A stretch of 64,000 nucleotides of DNA from Nilaparvata lugens. Its lineage: Eukaryota > Arthropoda > Insecta > Hemiptera > Delphacidae. The DNA lies in contig NC_052506.1 in the NCBI RefSeq assembly GCF_014356525.2, forward strand, positions 29,304,192 through 29,368,191, in the 5' to 3' direction. Position numbers and translations under genes: made by a program. The notes beneath the pieces were generated by a model. It made no database searches and had not been told where the DNA came from. It saw nothing but the letters and a program-made list of their open reading frames with translations. This document shows positions 44,481 to 56,680 of this stretch, piece by piece. Each line of letters starts with the position of its first letter. The stretch's first letter is position 1.

Positions 44481-45889
44481 AAAACTGGAAGTTTGCTCTG
44501 GTTCGCCCTCTAGATAAAGCTCCATCACCCAATAAAGTTGAGGATTCTAGACCAATCAGTATTCTACCTGCATTGTCCAAAGTGCTAGAAAGACTCATTC
44601 ATGTTCAAGTTGTAAAATTTCTAGACAACAATAGTAAGCTTCATAACTTTCAATCAGGCTTTAGAAAATTCCATTCAACTGAGACAGCTCTGCTTCGTGT
44701 CACTGATGATATAAGGTTAGCTATGGACCAAAGAAAATGCACCATCCTCACTCTATTTGATTTTTCTAAAGCATTTGATACTGTTGATAATACAGTCCTT
44801 CTGAATAAGTTGGCTATTCTTGGTTTCAGTCACAACTCGTTAGTTTGGTTTAAATCCTATCTATTAGGTAGGAAACAATGTGTATCTGTCGGTGACAAAA
44901 AGTCAACTTGGAAAAACGTTATGCATGGAGTACCACAAGGTTCAATTTTAGGCCCTCTCCTCTTCACTTTATATGACCTTTCTTCCATTATCAAATTCTC
45001 CAGTTTCCATACTTATGCAGACGACCTACAAATCCATTTAAGCTGTCCCATAACACAAATTAATGAAACAGTTGGAGTAATGAATCAGGATATCAATTCG
45101 ATAGTGGAATGGACAAAGAAAAATGGCCTTGAGCTTAATCCCATCAAAACACAACCCATTATAATTGGATATTCTCGTCTTATAAACAATATTGACCTTG
45201 AATCGATTCACAAAATTAGTGTAGATGGTAATGACATTCCTTACTGTAGCTCAGTTAAAAATTTAGGCATTATTATGGATAATACTCTTGACTGGTCAGA
45301 ACAAGTGAACAAAAATTGTAAAAAGGTATTCTCAGCCATGCATGCATTGAAGAAAATGCACGATATTCTTCCTAGAAACATTAATTTATCATTGGTTCAA
45401 TCTCTCATCTTCCCACATTTAATGTATTGTAATTCTGTTCTTAACGATATGCAAGTCACTCTGAATGATAAACTACAGCGTTGCCAAAATTATTGTCTAC
45501 GGTTCGTCTACTCTCTCCAACGCCATGATCATATCACCCCAGCCCACATTGCTAGTTCAACATTAAAGCTTCCCGATCAGAGGCTTTTTTGAATAGTCAA
45601 GCTTGTTAGAGATATCTTGAAATACGGTAATCCGAACTATTTTAAAGATGATTTCAAATTTGTCTCTGAAGGTAGGAGGATAGATGCTTCACATACTAGA
45701 ACCGGAGAAAGTACTTTAAGGATACCCAATCATCGAACTACTATTTTCACAAAATCCTTCTTAGTCAGTGCCTGTCGTGCATGGAATACACTTCCTGTTC
45801 CTATCAGATCTATCGAGAGCCGAGCGAGCTTCATCCTGACTCTAAAAAAACATATTTTGGAACAAATGACTGAAACTGTCCGGCCCTAG
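44475..45889 (+). pseudogene. LINE reverse transcriptase, ORF2 part
   Basis: RT begins at FPENWKFALVRPLDKA. Its 435-residue frame (from 44285) carries the palm motifs FDFSKAFDTV (residues 158-167), GVPQGSILGP (215-224) and YADD (244-247), and the thumb with NLGIIMDNTLDWSEQV. A TGA after DQRLF at 45590-45592 interrupts it. The C-terminus continues in another frame at 45617-45889 with HRTTIFTKSFLVSACRAWNTLP, a typical LINE ending. Residues 1-63 of the long frame are out-of-frame ORF1 sequence. The catalytic residues look intact, but the endonuclease is missing. Confidence 0.85.
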
Positions 45890-45957
45890 AACGATCACAT
45901 AACAACCATCCCTCACCCATTCCGCCAATATAAACCTTCAAACCATGTTATAGAACG

Positions 45958-45959
<2 letters not shown>

Positions 45960-46000
<41 letters not shown>
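45960..46000. repeat. (TA)n microsatellite in the LINE 3' UTR
   Basis: About 38 bases of TA directly after the end of ORF2. Confidence 0.9.
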
Positions 46001-46001
<1 letters not shown>

Positions 46002-46536
46002 AACTCATGTTATTTCAATTATCCACTGCATACTGCTGTATATTACTGAAAGTTGATAACCCTGATCTACTTTCAGCCTACTTCATTTTATTAATCAATT
46101 ATTTCATCTTATCTACCTATATAATTATTTTACTTTATCAATTTTCTGTTTTTTTTTCTCTTTAATATTCATATTGATTAAAACTTTTACAATATTTCCA
46201 TCAATAAATAAATCCTTAGTTTAAATAACGAAATTAACGTTTTGGTAGAGAGTTAGTGGGGAGGATATTTTTAATATTCTTTCCGAAGAATGGACATTGA
46301 TATGTCCAAAACTCCGCCAATTTATGTAGATGCATAACAATATAATTATTATCTATAGTTATTATATTACAAATTGCTTTTTCATATCATATACAGTTCA
46401 ATAATTATTATTTTCTTAGTCTATATATCATGTAAATTCATCTATAATCTTGCTGTATTGTAAGCTATTGTATATAAGTGTATAAGCTAGTATATATTGT
46501 AATCTACATAAATAAAGTACTCAATCAATCAATCAA

Positions 46537-46770
46537 TCTCTTTTTTCTCCTTCTTCTCCCTCTTCTCCTCTTTCTCATTCTTCTCCTTCTCCTACTTCTC
46601 CTACTTCTCGTTCTTCTCCTTCTTCTCCTTCTTCTCCTTCTTCTCCTCGTCCTTCTCCTCCTCCACCTCCTCATACCCCTCATCATTATTTTTCTTTTCC
46701 TTCTACCACCACTTCAACTTTTTCTTCTCCTTCTATTCTTCTTCGAAAAAGAGAGAGAGAGAGTGAGTGA
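46537..46770. repeat. Pyrimidine-rich (CTTCTC)n minisatellite with a (GA)n end
   Basis: Repeated cttctcctt and cttctc units follow the LINE tail, ending with gagagagagagtgagtgagt. A 98-residue Leu-rich frame over this tract is only the translation of the repeat. Confidence 0.9.
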
Positions 46771-49700
46771 GTGAGGCGAACAGCAACTAATCTACTCATC
46801 ACTTGGTTAATATACATAACTGAATTGAGTTCGGTGCTATATCAAGTATTCAAAATTAAAAATCCTATTGTCAAATTTGTAGGATAATTGAAATGGTATT
46901 TGTCATAGATTTTCATTTATCGAATTCTTCAGGTTTTCATTTTCCCTATGAGAGAACTGATGATACATATTGATAAAATTATCATGAGGCTTATCTGTCC
47001 CTTAAAAATCAATATTACATTTTTTCATAATGGAGTGATATTGTGAAACGTGTGAACCTCCTTCTACCTTATAGACCTCCTTCACCCTATCCTTCATCAA
47101 ATAGGGTGAATGTTGGAATAGTTGGCTCAAGTGAGTATTTGCTGTTCTAAGCGAGTGCTGGGGAGTGGAGGAGAGAGAATCAGAGTATGACGACTACCGG
47201 GGAGTCACCTTCGCCTCCCTTATCAAGACATGCGGTTGGCCGCTGTGGCTTCAGCTCCTTCATACCTTACAGTTTGCGGTTCTCTCTGAACAAACTTGGC
47301 CTCGTAGAGTGGGCATGGGCTCAAGTCTGCCCAGCAGAGCGGCAATGAATAGTCAGCTCAGCTCTGCTCCTATCACCGATCTACCAGTAGTTCATCCACT
47401 ATTCTCGTAGTCTCACAAAAATTCTATTCTACGTGAATCTTTATTCGATCAAACTAAATATGATAACTGATGATTGCAGCATTTTGATAACAAACAATTT
47501 TTTCCGGAATATTTCACTTCACTCAGAGGTCCCAATATTGTTTCATGTTGTATTCATATAGAATAACTGAGCATTGATCTTCTAAGGATATTTCAAATAT
47601 GATACATAAATTTTTGTATACTATTTCAGATTGATGATTTGGTGTAGAACATAACCTATGTTAAATTTGGAATATTTGAGACAAAATTAGAAAATTGAAG
47701 AAGTTTTGGGCAATAGCATGTTTTTTCTTTCCCGACTATTGTATTGTCTGCTATATCCATGAATAAATAAATATATATTTCGAGGTCTACAATATTATGT
47801 TTTCAACGAAATACTTAAAAAAAAGTATTTTATATAATGGAATATAGACTTATGATACATGCCTGATATGCTTAATCATTTATTGAGCATTCGCTTTTTC
47901 CATTTACAGTATGAGCCGATGCTAATCCACAAGCTGTGCAATTACTGCTGTTACAGGCGGTCTGATTACTCATTTCCATACTTGAAGAATGCAATCGGAT
48001 TGCTCAAAGATGATTAAGCACAGTCCACACTTCCTCATCTGCTTGAAGTGCTTTTCCTGAAGAGTGGAATAAATTAGATGAAGAAATCAAAGCCAGTCTC
48101 AAGAACACGTCTTGTCATTTTAAACAGCTATTTTGTTGAGGATGTCGTTGGAGAATCTTTTGTGATGGATGTGGGAGTGAGAAGTAAGGTGTGGAGCGTT
48201 TCAGTTGACGAGGACAGATGGTACAACGGAACTGAAAACAAGGAAAGGACATAATGCCAGGAATTGTTTATAAAGCGCTCATCTTTCAAACCGTTCGCAG
48301 CCCTCCCTTTGAAAAATTGCTTCGTCCTCTCACCACTTGCAAAAACCTTGTGGATGTTGAAATTGCCAGTGCGTTGGACTTGTTATGTAGACGAGAACAG
48401 GCGACTGACTATTCAGATGACACAATGAAATAATTGGCAGTGTTCCCTTTTCTTTAGAGCTTTCAGCCTCGCTTTTTTCTCAGTGCTGTGTGTCGTTGCG
48501 CCTCATTTGAATTCTGTAAATTTCCCAAAACGATTCCGCAGAATCTGAATGCGGAAACAAGCTGAAGGCGGAACTGAATTCAGAGCAGATAGATGGTCTT
48601 CATGGACAGACTGCTCCATGGAAGAGATTGCTCAGAAGACTGGGTGGTATTGTGTTGTGCTATTGCCACCGACTGAGCGGCATGTCGTGAAAAGTGGATG
48701 AAATTCAGTTGGAAAACTCATCCAACCATCTGTCACATTCGATGACATATACGATGGACTACGTTTGCATTTTTTATCCAATCAATCTTACTCACACCAT
48801 AATGAATCAAGTGAATGAGACTTGAGTGTATCCCAGTTATCAGTTTGAGAGTGATAATTCCATGATTTCCTTGCAAAATGTCAAGGTTAAACTTATAACA
48901 AAGAGATCCCGTGATTTCCGGTAACATATTCTCACTTCGAAGCAGCAAACTACTTTTTATCCCGACTGAGCTGCAACTCTTCACACTCTTGATCCGAAAA
49001 AAAGGTTCTTGAGTGACTGAATAATTTGAATGCAGCTTTTATAATATTTAGAATGCTATTTCTGCTGAGGGTGATAGCAAGTTGAGCTCTAGAATTAAGC
49101 TTGATCAATCATATTGCTTATGATTAGTGATGACTGATCCAAAAATTACAGATTGGAGCCACAAGGCGATTTTCTAACTCATGAAAAATTATATTTAGGG
49201 GAGTGGCATTAATCGAGCGATACTGAGCGATAGTTTATTAGCGCAACCCTTTAGCCAACCGCTTCCCAATATGTCAAAAGACAGGATGTTATAATAATAT
49301 GGGAAGATCTTATGAAATTTGAAGCTTCGATACTCTGATGCGTTGCGGATCAGTAAAAATAACTTATTTAAATAAAAAAAGAGGAAACTTTCTGTAAAAT
49401 TCACACTTTCTGTAGGATTTGCAAGGGGTGAAAACTCAATGTTCCTAGAATCCAGACTCTATTCATGCTTGAATCATAAGCATTGACAGAGTCATGATTA
49501 TTCTGTTAAAGTGCTCTCATGAATGAGATTTCATCTTGAGACAAAAAACTTAATAAGCATGAGCACCCATCTCATCTTCATACTTTGGAAATATTTTCAT
49601 TTATCCTTGCCTTCGGCCTCCAAACAATGAAGTAGTATGCAACTGCTGTGCATTAATCACAATTCCATGTTTTCATATTGCTATGTTGCCTGGATTACAG

Positions 49701-50774
49701 AAGCCAATCTCAATTAGGCCTATAAGCATTCTGAATAAAGAATAATACATTTTTCAACTTCTCTTGAGAATCAATGCAACTCGGTTCGTTGAAGGTTACT
49801 TTTTGTAAAAAACTGATTTTTGTTTTGAATGGGGGATGTCCCAATGCCAATAAACTTCTCAGAAACCTTGTTCTATATATTTTTCTCTATGAAGCTACTA
49901 ATACAGAGGCTGTTACTCATAGTATAATTATATCACAATTTTGAGGGAACTCAGTACATAGGTTCAATCAGAAAGGAATTCAATACTATTATTAATCTGG
50001 GTACATCTGCGTACAACTTTCTGGGTAAGGAATCTTAATCTGTTGAAAATCTATTTAATCTGGGTACAACTTCTAAATGACCTTCGAGTAAGAAATATAT
50101 TGTATTTTGACGCATGAGAGTGATAAAGTTTCAAGTGGAATCTACTGAGTTCGCTCTGCTAACAAAAAAGTCGTACTGGGTTATATTTAATGTACATAAA
50201 TCCACTTATCCTATAGAGCGAATCAAAGTTATGTGCTTCTCGGGAAACAAATTCACTCATAATTTGCGGCAGAGAGCAGACTGCTTTCTTGTCTCCACTT
50301 CACACCTTGAAGGGTGGCACAACGTGAACCAGTACCCACTTCATGATTCAAACGAATTCATTCAATTGGTGATACAAAGTTTACGTAAGATAAGGGCTCA
50401 ATTGAATTGTTCCGCTCTACCCTTTTTTTCGAGACACCGTTCTCCAGGACTGGTTCAGTGATATACTATATCATATAATTATTATTCAACTATATTATTG
50501 AAGGCAAATCAAGTAATTATTATATTATTATTATTACTGTTATTCTAAAATTTTCCTCAACATTTTTTCAGTTTTCAATTTCAAATACAATTTAATAGAT
50601 TATTTAGTTCTCCAAAATACTATTTCTTCTGTTAGCTATTTTCATTATAGTTCATCTCTCATGAGTTATAGAGTTAGATCAAATATGACCTCTCTCAAGC
50701 CAAGCGATTCCTCCATTATGAATTGTTAGAATAATAGTACAGTCAAAAGAGACATAAAAAAGAGGGTGTGCTTG
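46771..50774. other. 4-kb interval without a recognised gene
   Basis: This is the longest stretch without a recognised mobile element. Frames at 47165-47410, 48733-48984, 49195-49404 and 50114-50461 show no domain. The parts 47160-47410 and 48000-48720 are less AT-rich and could be host regulatory or exon sequence. I see no start, splice or promoter pattern that decides it. Confidence 0.4.
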
Positions 50775-51373
50775 CAATTTATATTGTAGTTCAGATTTTT
50801 CAATATATTATTTGGGTACTTAAGAGAAGTCCAGAACCAATTTCTTCATGCAAAATTTCCTCGTGCTAGATACAGAGTGGCCCAAAAACCTCGTATTTTC
50901 GGCTCATTTTCCAGTTCTCAGCTATTCATGCCAAATCTCGTAACCGGACTGAAAAATTTGCTCCCCTTTTTTTAGATTATAAAATTTTGAATAGAATGAG
51001 ATTATTTGGAACTCTCTATCTCCAATGAGTACCATTTAGAGTTATGATTTTTCAAAAATTAGTGGAATTTGAATAAAAAATCAATTTTGATGAACTTTTG
51101 TTTTTGATCAACAATATTCAGATTTCTACCATTTAGATAGTTGTATAATTCGAGATCCCTCTGGGCGTATTTTTGTGCTCTACAATCTGAGATCAGGTAG
51201 AGCGATCTATCTCATATAGATTTCCAGGTACACCTAACAACAATGCTCCTTGTATTGTGAAAAACACCTAATTTCCAGCTTCAGCCATCATCACCAACTT
51301 CATTGTCCTCACATTGATATTTCGCACAATGACCTAAGTTCATGAGATTATCTTCTATGAGAATCACTTGTTA

Positions 51374-51537
51374 AGGTGCGTACAGATTTACGCGCCGCGA
51401 ACATGAGCAATTCTATTTTAATCAGCTGATGCCAAGCTTTTATATCTATATCTCACCGTTTCTATAAAAATACAGATATAATCAGCTGATTAAAAGTGGA
51501 TGGCTCATGTTCGCGGCGCGTATATCTGTACGCACCT
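51374..51537. mobile_element. Harbinger-like MITE with TTA target duplication
   Basis: A 164-bp nearly palindromic element. Terminal inverted repeats of ~57 bp start aggtgcgtacag and continue through tacgcgccgcgaacatgagc. TTA flanks both ends (51371-51373 and 51538-51540). The copies at 36245 and 55290 show the same host sequence without the element (gctagatgcac and gttagatgcac). A 3-bp TWA duplication and no coding capacity fit PIF/Harbinger-type MITEs. Confidence 0.9.
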
Positions 51538-51633
51538 TTAGATGCACTTCGTTTCAGTTTTTCCTAGTGGCAAGGCGCGCTCAAGGACACCTCAAGGAAC
51601 AAAATTTCAAACACTCATAACTTTTGACACAAT

Positions 51634-52403
51634 CTGCTGACTATGCAAATACATCAGGGGTCCCTCAGGGATCGAATCTTGGGCCTCTTTTGTTTTTACT
51701 CTTAATAAACGATCTTCCCGATTGCATTATTGCATCTAAGATCCTAGTGTTTGCAGATGATGTAAAATTGTATAAATTAATAAGGAGTGTTGAAGATAGT
51801 GCTCAGTTACAACAGGATCTTGATAGAGTCCATCTATGGTGTCGTAGAAATAAACTTAAATTAAATATCTCAAAAACCAAGTTTATGGTTTACACGAGAC
51901 AGAGGAATTATGATCGTTACGCTTACTCATTAGCAGGCATCAATCTAGAGTATGTCAATAGCATTCGAAATCTTGGAGTGTTGATGGACTCGACTCTTGA
52001 TTTTAAGGACCAATTCAATCACGTTCTTAGCAGTGCTAATAGGCTACTTGGTTTTATACTTCGTAATTCAAAACCTTTTACTAGTTGTGATGTAAGTATA
52101 AAACTGTTTAATGCACTGGTACGGAGTAAACTTGAGTATGCATCCATGGTGTGGGGTCCTGCTAATGAAACTGATAGCTACGAAATTGAGAAGATTCAAA
52201 ATAGATTTCTAAGAGACCTTTTCATAAAGAAATTCCATATCTTCTGTCCATTCAATTTACCTAGTGAATTGAGATCCTTATTTAATATCCGGTCATTGCA
52301 GGTGCGGAGATCATTAAATGCCCTATTGTTGTTGTATAATATTTTAAATCATAACGTCCATTTACCATATTTTATCAGCCTAATTAATTTCAGTGTACCA
52401 TAA
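51634..52403 (+). pseudogene. LINE reverse-transcriptase C-terminal half
   Basis: The open frame gives 259 residues (from an ATG at 51624, which lies in flanking RepX). RT motif B, SGVPQGSNLGPLLF, is at residues 11-24. Motif C, LVFADD, is at residues 41-46. The thumb follows with LKLNISKTKFMVY, NLGVLMDSTLDF and KLEYASMVWGP. Motif A and the endonuclease are absent through 5' truncation. After the stop at 52403, a short stretch in another frame (about 52404-52580) looks like the remaining C-terminus (RNILFEIPFAGTNHHQLI-like), so one frameshift is likely. Confidence 0.85.
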
Positions 52404-53027
52404 TTATGCAAGACCTAGAAGGAATATATTGTTCGAGATTCCCTTTGCTGGAACAAACCATCATCAACTCATTTCTTTATAAAACCTTACGACTGTTTAA
52501 TAGCTTGAATGAACACATTGATCCGTTTTCGAACTCATTCGATGAATATATGAAACATTGTGAACTGAATCTATCATAAGACGCTCGTTTTTGAGATGAA
52601 TTGTTTTATAAACTCTGGCTGGAACTATCCTAGTTGAGGACTTTTCTTTTTCTGTTTACTTAGCTTCTTTTTCATTAGTTATAATTTTCTTTCCTGTAAT
52701 CTTTAAATCGTTTTTTTAATTGTATTTTCCTCTAGAATCTTTGGAAAGGATTGTTTCACCTTCTCTCTTTTCACATTTTTCTTTATAATAATAAAATTAA
52801 TTCAATTATTCTGAGTAAATGCCTTTTGCTTTCTTTTCACATTTTTCTTTATATGAATGTAATTAATTTGACTATTTCAACTGTGTAAATGCTTTTTGCT
52901 TTCTTTTCTTTATTTACTATATTTCAAAATGTATATAAATTGAATTGTTGTTTCATTCAATTGTGTGAATAAGGCTCTTAATGGATCTCTGTGAGCCTTT
53001 GTATATAAAGATAATTAATAAATAAAT
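51634..53027 (+). mobile_element. 5'-truncated Jockey/CR1-like LINE inserted in RepX
   Basis: The LINE begins within the RT and ends in ataattaataaataaat. The uninterrupted RepX copy reads gacacaatgctcggatttca; here gacacaat is on the left and gctcagacttca on the right of the insert. The insertion is therefore precise to a few bases, with an aat that could be a short target duplication merged with the tail. Confidence 0.9.
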
Positions 53028-53160
53028 GCTCAGACTTCATCGTACTACACTCCATTCTTCTTGGCTCGCACAAAATCAAGCATCATAAGTCAAATTTGGT
53101 CAAAAAATGGAGAATTAATTGTTGAGTGTACTTAAGCCCATATTCCAATACACAAAAAAT

Positions 53161-53637
53161 GGTTGGTTTCTATATTCAAAGCTATGTATCTCGATAACCC
53201 CTTATTAAAAAAATCACTACTTGATCTTGAAATGTACAATAGAAATCTCTCTTTCATCCGAAGTAAACGACTTATAAAAAAATGTTCCTCAAAAAATCTG
53301 GAATTTGTGGATGTTTTTCTCATATTAACGGTTTTGGCAGTTCTATGATGGGAAAAGTAATTCAAAATAGATTTTAGGCAACTGTGCTCATAGAGGATGA
53401 ATTTATCTACAATTTGGAATCAATCGTGAGTTTCTATGATGTATCAGACTCGTTTTGGGAACTCTTAATCAACAGTAAAATCACGAAAAAATGTAAAAAC
53501 TGAAATCGCAATTTTTAAAATATTCTGTAACTTTCGAATTGTATTGGGATCGAAAGTATTATTTATTGGAGTGGGTAGAGGGGTACAATTTCCACATCCT
53601 CACTAGATTCGGAAATTTTACCAAAAGTATTTCATGA
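53161..53637. other. Loop between inverted RepX arms, part 1
   Basis: Non-coding. Overlapping short frames on both strands (53132-53365) have no domain. Confidence 0.4.
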
Positions 53638-53935
53638 TGATCGTAGTTTCAAATATGTTGCTGCCAATCGTCATTATGTTATTCCCCTAAAAATTATTCT
53701 CCTTTAAGAATGGTGCTTACAGTTCAATGAGCAAGGAAAGTTGTGTTGCGCCACACAAGACTTTTTGTTTAGTGGAATATGGGCTTAAGTATAATCAACA
53801 ATAAATTTTCCATTTTTTGACCAAATTTGACTTATGATGCATGATTTTGGACAGCCTTGACAAGCCGAGAAGAATGAAGTGTAGTACGATTGAATCTTAG
53901 CATTGGGTCAAAAGTTATGTGTTTGAAATTTTTCA
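53638..53935 (-). repeat. RepX-derived 3' segment, direct duplicate of 54937-55232
   Basis: Almost identical to 54937-55232, with gaatggtgcttac here versus gaatgggcttac there. In minus orientation it joins the RepX end (aagcccatattcca) to an extension with tgtgttgcgccacacaagac. It ends at tttgaaattttt and continues into unrelated sequence, whereas the other copy continues into full RepX. Confidence 0.85.
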
Positions 53936-54029
53936 ACTCAGTTGAAGTTTTAAAAAGTATTTCACACGACATGTAGCTTTGAATATAGAAATTGGCCATT
54001 TTTAGATTCCTTGCCCTATTACCATATGT

Positions 54030-54800
54030 AAGGAAAGTATTGCTTTCCAAACAAAATTAAGGTACCCCAATTTCAAGTTTTCTATACGTTTCAAGGTCCC
54101 CTGAGTCCAAAAACATGATTTTTGGGTGTTGGTGTGTTTGTGTGTATGTGTGTGAACACGATAACTCCATTCCTAATTAACCGATTGACTTGAAATTTTA
54201 AACTTTTAAGGTCATTATTCCATGAGGATTCGACAATAAGAAATTCAGAAAAATTAAATTCAAGATTGGGAATAATTACTGAAAAACCATGTTTTTCACA
54301 GTTTTCTCGAAAACGGCTTCAACGATTTTCTTCAAATTTATAGCATGGATAGCTTATTCATAAGCCCAATCAACTGACATGAGTCTCATCTCTGGGAAAA
54401 TTGCAGGAGCTCCGTAATATTCTTGAGAAAAATGACGGATAATCACTAAAAATCCATGTTTTTCACGGTTTTCTCGAAAACGGCTCTTACGATTTTCTTC
54501 AGATATATACCATTCATAAGTCCTATCGACTGACATGAGTCTGATTTCTGGTAAAATTGCAGGAGCTCCGTAATATTCTTGAGAAAAATGGCAGATGATT
54601 ACTAAAAAACAATGTTTTCCACGATTTTCTCAAAAATGACTCGACCGATTTCTTTAAAATTCATACTCTGTATAGTTATTCATCAGCTTTATTGACTGGC
54701 ATGAGTCTCCTTTCTGGGAAACTAATGGGGGTGCACCCTATCCTTGAGAAATGGACTTTGTAACCTCCTTCTCATGTATGAGGTAGGTAGGTAGAGCAGT
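54030..54800. repeat. Repeat with three ~160-bp tandem units
   Basis: Units are marked by catgtttttcacagttttct (54288), catgtttttcacggttttct (54455) and an aatgttttccacgattttct version (54611). A gactgacatgagtct-like box and gcaggagctccgtaatattc occur at matching positions. The array is preceded by a ggaaagtattgctttcc palindrome, an aaggtcccctgagtcc tract and a short (GT)n. Non-coding; family unknown. Confidence 0.85.
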
Positions 54801-54936
54801 TCATGAGAAGAACATATAGTCGAGATATTTCATCTGTAGAACAGCTGTTTTGACGACTTTTGAAAAATATCATCACAATTTACACAAAGGAAAAAGTAGT
54901 CTGAAAACAATTATATATACACATATACAGTAGCCT

Positions 54937-55930
54937 GATCGTAGTTTCAAATATGTTGCTGCCAATCGTCATTATGTTATTCCCCTAAAAATTATTCTCC
55001 TTTAAGAATGGGCTTACAGTTCAATGAGCAAGGAAAGTTGTGTTGCGCCACACAAGACTTTTTGTTTAGTGGAATATGGGCTTAAGTATAATCAACAATA
55101 AATTTTCCATTTTTTGACCAAATTTGACTTATGATGCATGATTTTGGACAGCCTTGACAAGCCGAGAAGAATGAAGTGTAGTACGATTGAATCTTAGCAT
55201 TGGGTCAAAAGTTATGTGTTTGAAATTTTTATCCTTGAGGTGTCCTTAAGCGCGCCTCGCCACTAGGAAATACTGAAATGAAGTGCATCTAACTGGTGAT
55301 TCTCATAGAAGATAATCTCATGAACTTATGTCATTGTACAAAATATCAATGTGAGGACAATGTTGTTGGTGATGATGGCTGAAGCTGCAAAATTAGGTGC
55401 TTTTCACAATACAAGGAGCATTGTAGTCGGTGTACCTGGAAATCTATATGTGATAGAGCGCTCGACCTGATCTCAGATTGCAGAGCACAAAAAAACGCCT
55501 AGAAGGATTTTGAATTATACATCTAAATGGTAACAATCAGAAGATATTGTTGATAAAAAACTATAATTCAACAAAACAATTTTTTTTTCAAATTTCACTC
55601 ATTTCTGAAAAACCATAACTCAATACTCATTGGATATAGAGAGTTCCGAATGATCTCATTCTATTTCGAATTTTATAATCTTAAAGAAGGCGAGAACAAT
55701 TTTTCCTGTCCGATTACGATATTTGGCAGAATTAGATGAAAACTGGAAAAAGAGCCGAAAATACGAGATTCTTGGGCCACTCTGTATCTAGCAAAAGGGA
55801 ATTTTGCATAGAGAAATTGGTTCTGGACTTTTCTTGAGTACCTACCCAAATTATATATTTAAAAATCAGAACTACAATTTAAATTGCATGCTCCAATGTA
55901 TATGGTGACTGGACTATAATGAATTTAGTT
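54937..55930 (-). repeat. RepX repeat, minus-strand copy
   Basis: The reverse complement runs from about 55930 (tccagtcaccatatacattg) through ttgggccactctgtatctag to aagcccatattcca at about 55075 and then the tgtgttgcgccacacaag extension. It lacks both the MITE and the LINE seen in its inverted partner. Together with 50775-53160 it forms a large inverted repeat. Confidence 0.8.
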
Positions 55931-55970
55931 AACTTTACAACTTATCACTCATTCTATGATTCACACCAAA

Positions 55971-56680
55971 TATCGGGGCACCGAGCTCCGCTTGTTTTTC
56001 TATTTATTGATAAACAGAGCACAATTCTTTAAAATGATTGGTGAAGGACAAACAGGCACAGCCCAAAACTGTTTATCCCCGAATTTTGATCCATACACTT
56101 TAAATGGTCCAAAAAGTAGGTTATGTTTCATACACTTGAATTCAGGTCCAATTTTCAGTCAAAATATTTAAAAACAGAAAAGTTCCAATTTAGATTATTC
56201 ACAAACCAAATTGAATAACAAAATAACACTCACTAATCACTTAAAACTGTAAAATAATGATTTACTTTGAATATTATGATATGATCTAATTTAGAGTAAT
56301 AAACCGTGTCATGTCAACAAATCAGATTATTTTGATAGTCTGTTGAAATTTCTTGATAATATTTCTCGCGAGATACGGTAAGCTGTTCGAATGATTACAC
56401 AGCTGACCTCCCACACAGGCACACGCATCTTTTGTTATCGACAGACGACGAAATCTGTTCTTCCAAGGATGAATTATCCTTTTAATGTCCTTCAGAGAGT
56501 TTTTCCAGGGATGAGACCCAGTGCAATCGAGTCTTTATATTATAAACCCACTATGTTCTGAATTTCGTGAGAATCGTTAGAGCCCTTTTCGAGATCCGGT
56601 GAAATACAAACATATAAACATCTAAACATCCAAACATCTAAAAATATAAACAGAAATTGCTCGTTCAATGGTATAGGATT
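55971..56680 (+). repeat. RepY repeat, longest copy
   Basis: Starts tatcggggcaccgagctcc and ends cagaaattgctcgttcaatg plus gtatagga. The start matches 38410 and the end matches 38409 and 38815, which defines the repeat ends. Non-coding apart from a 71-residue frame with no domain at 55956-56171. It lies 40 bases after the RepX minus copy. Confidence 0.75.

Larger units (their letters stand above)
43990..46537 (+). mobile_element. Jockey/CR1-like LINE, internally deleted
   Basis: It has an ORF1-like start (44055), a direct jump into the RT (near 44475), the rest of ORF2 to 45889, a 3' UTR with a TA microsatellite, and aataaagtac followed by caatcaatcaatcaatc at 46510-46537, a LINE-type simple tail. 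The endonuclease domain and the RT N-terminus are missing between ORF1 and RT. The 5' boundary is uncertain. A full element of this type would be roughly 4-5 kb. Confidence 0.8.
50775..53160 (+). repeat. RepX repeat, plus-strand copy interrupted by a MITE and a LINE
   Basis: RepX sequence occupies 50775-51373, 51538-51633 and 53028-53160. Landmarks are gatacagagtggcccaaaaa (50868), tttccaggtacacctaacaa, aggacacctcaaggaacaaa and ttaagcccatattccaatac. It is the inverted partner of the copy at 54937-55930. Confidence 0.8.

Noticed and set aside
46478..46774. Leucine-rich 98-residue frame resembling a membrane protein
   Set aside because: Translation of the (CTTCTC)n minisatellite.
50114..50461. 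115-residue plus-strand frame
   Set aside because: No recognisable domain, no paralogue in the window and no splice or promoter support; kept only as a remark in the interval entry.
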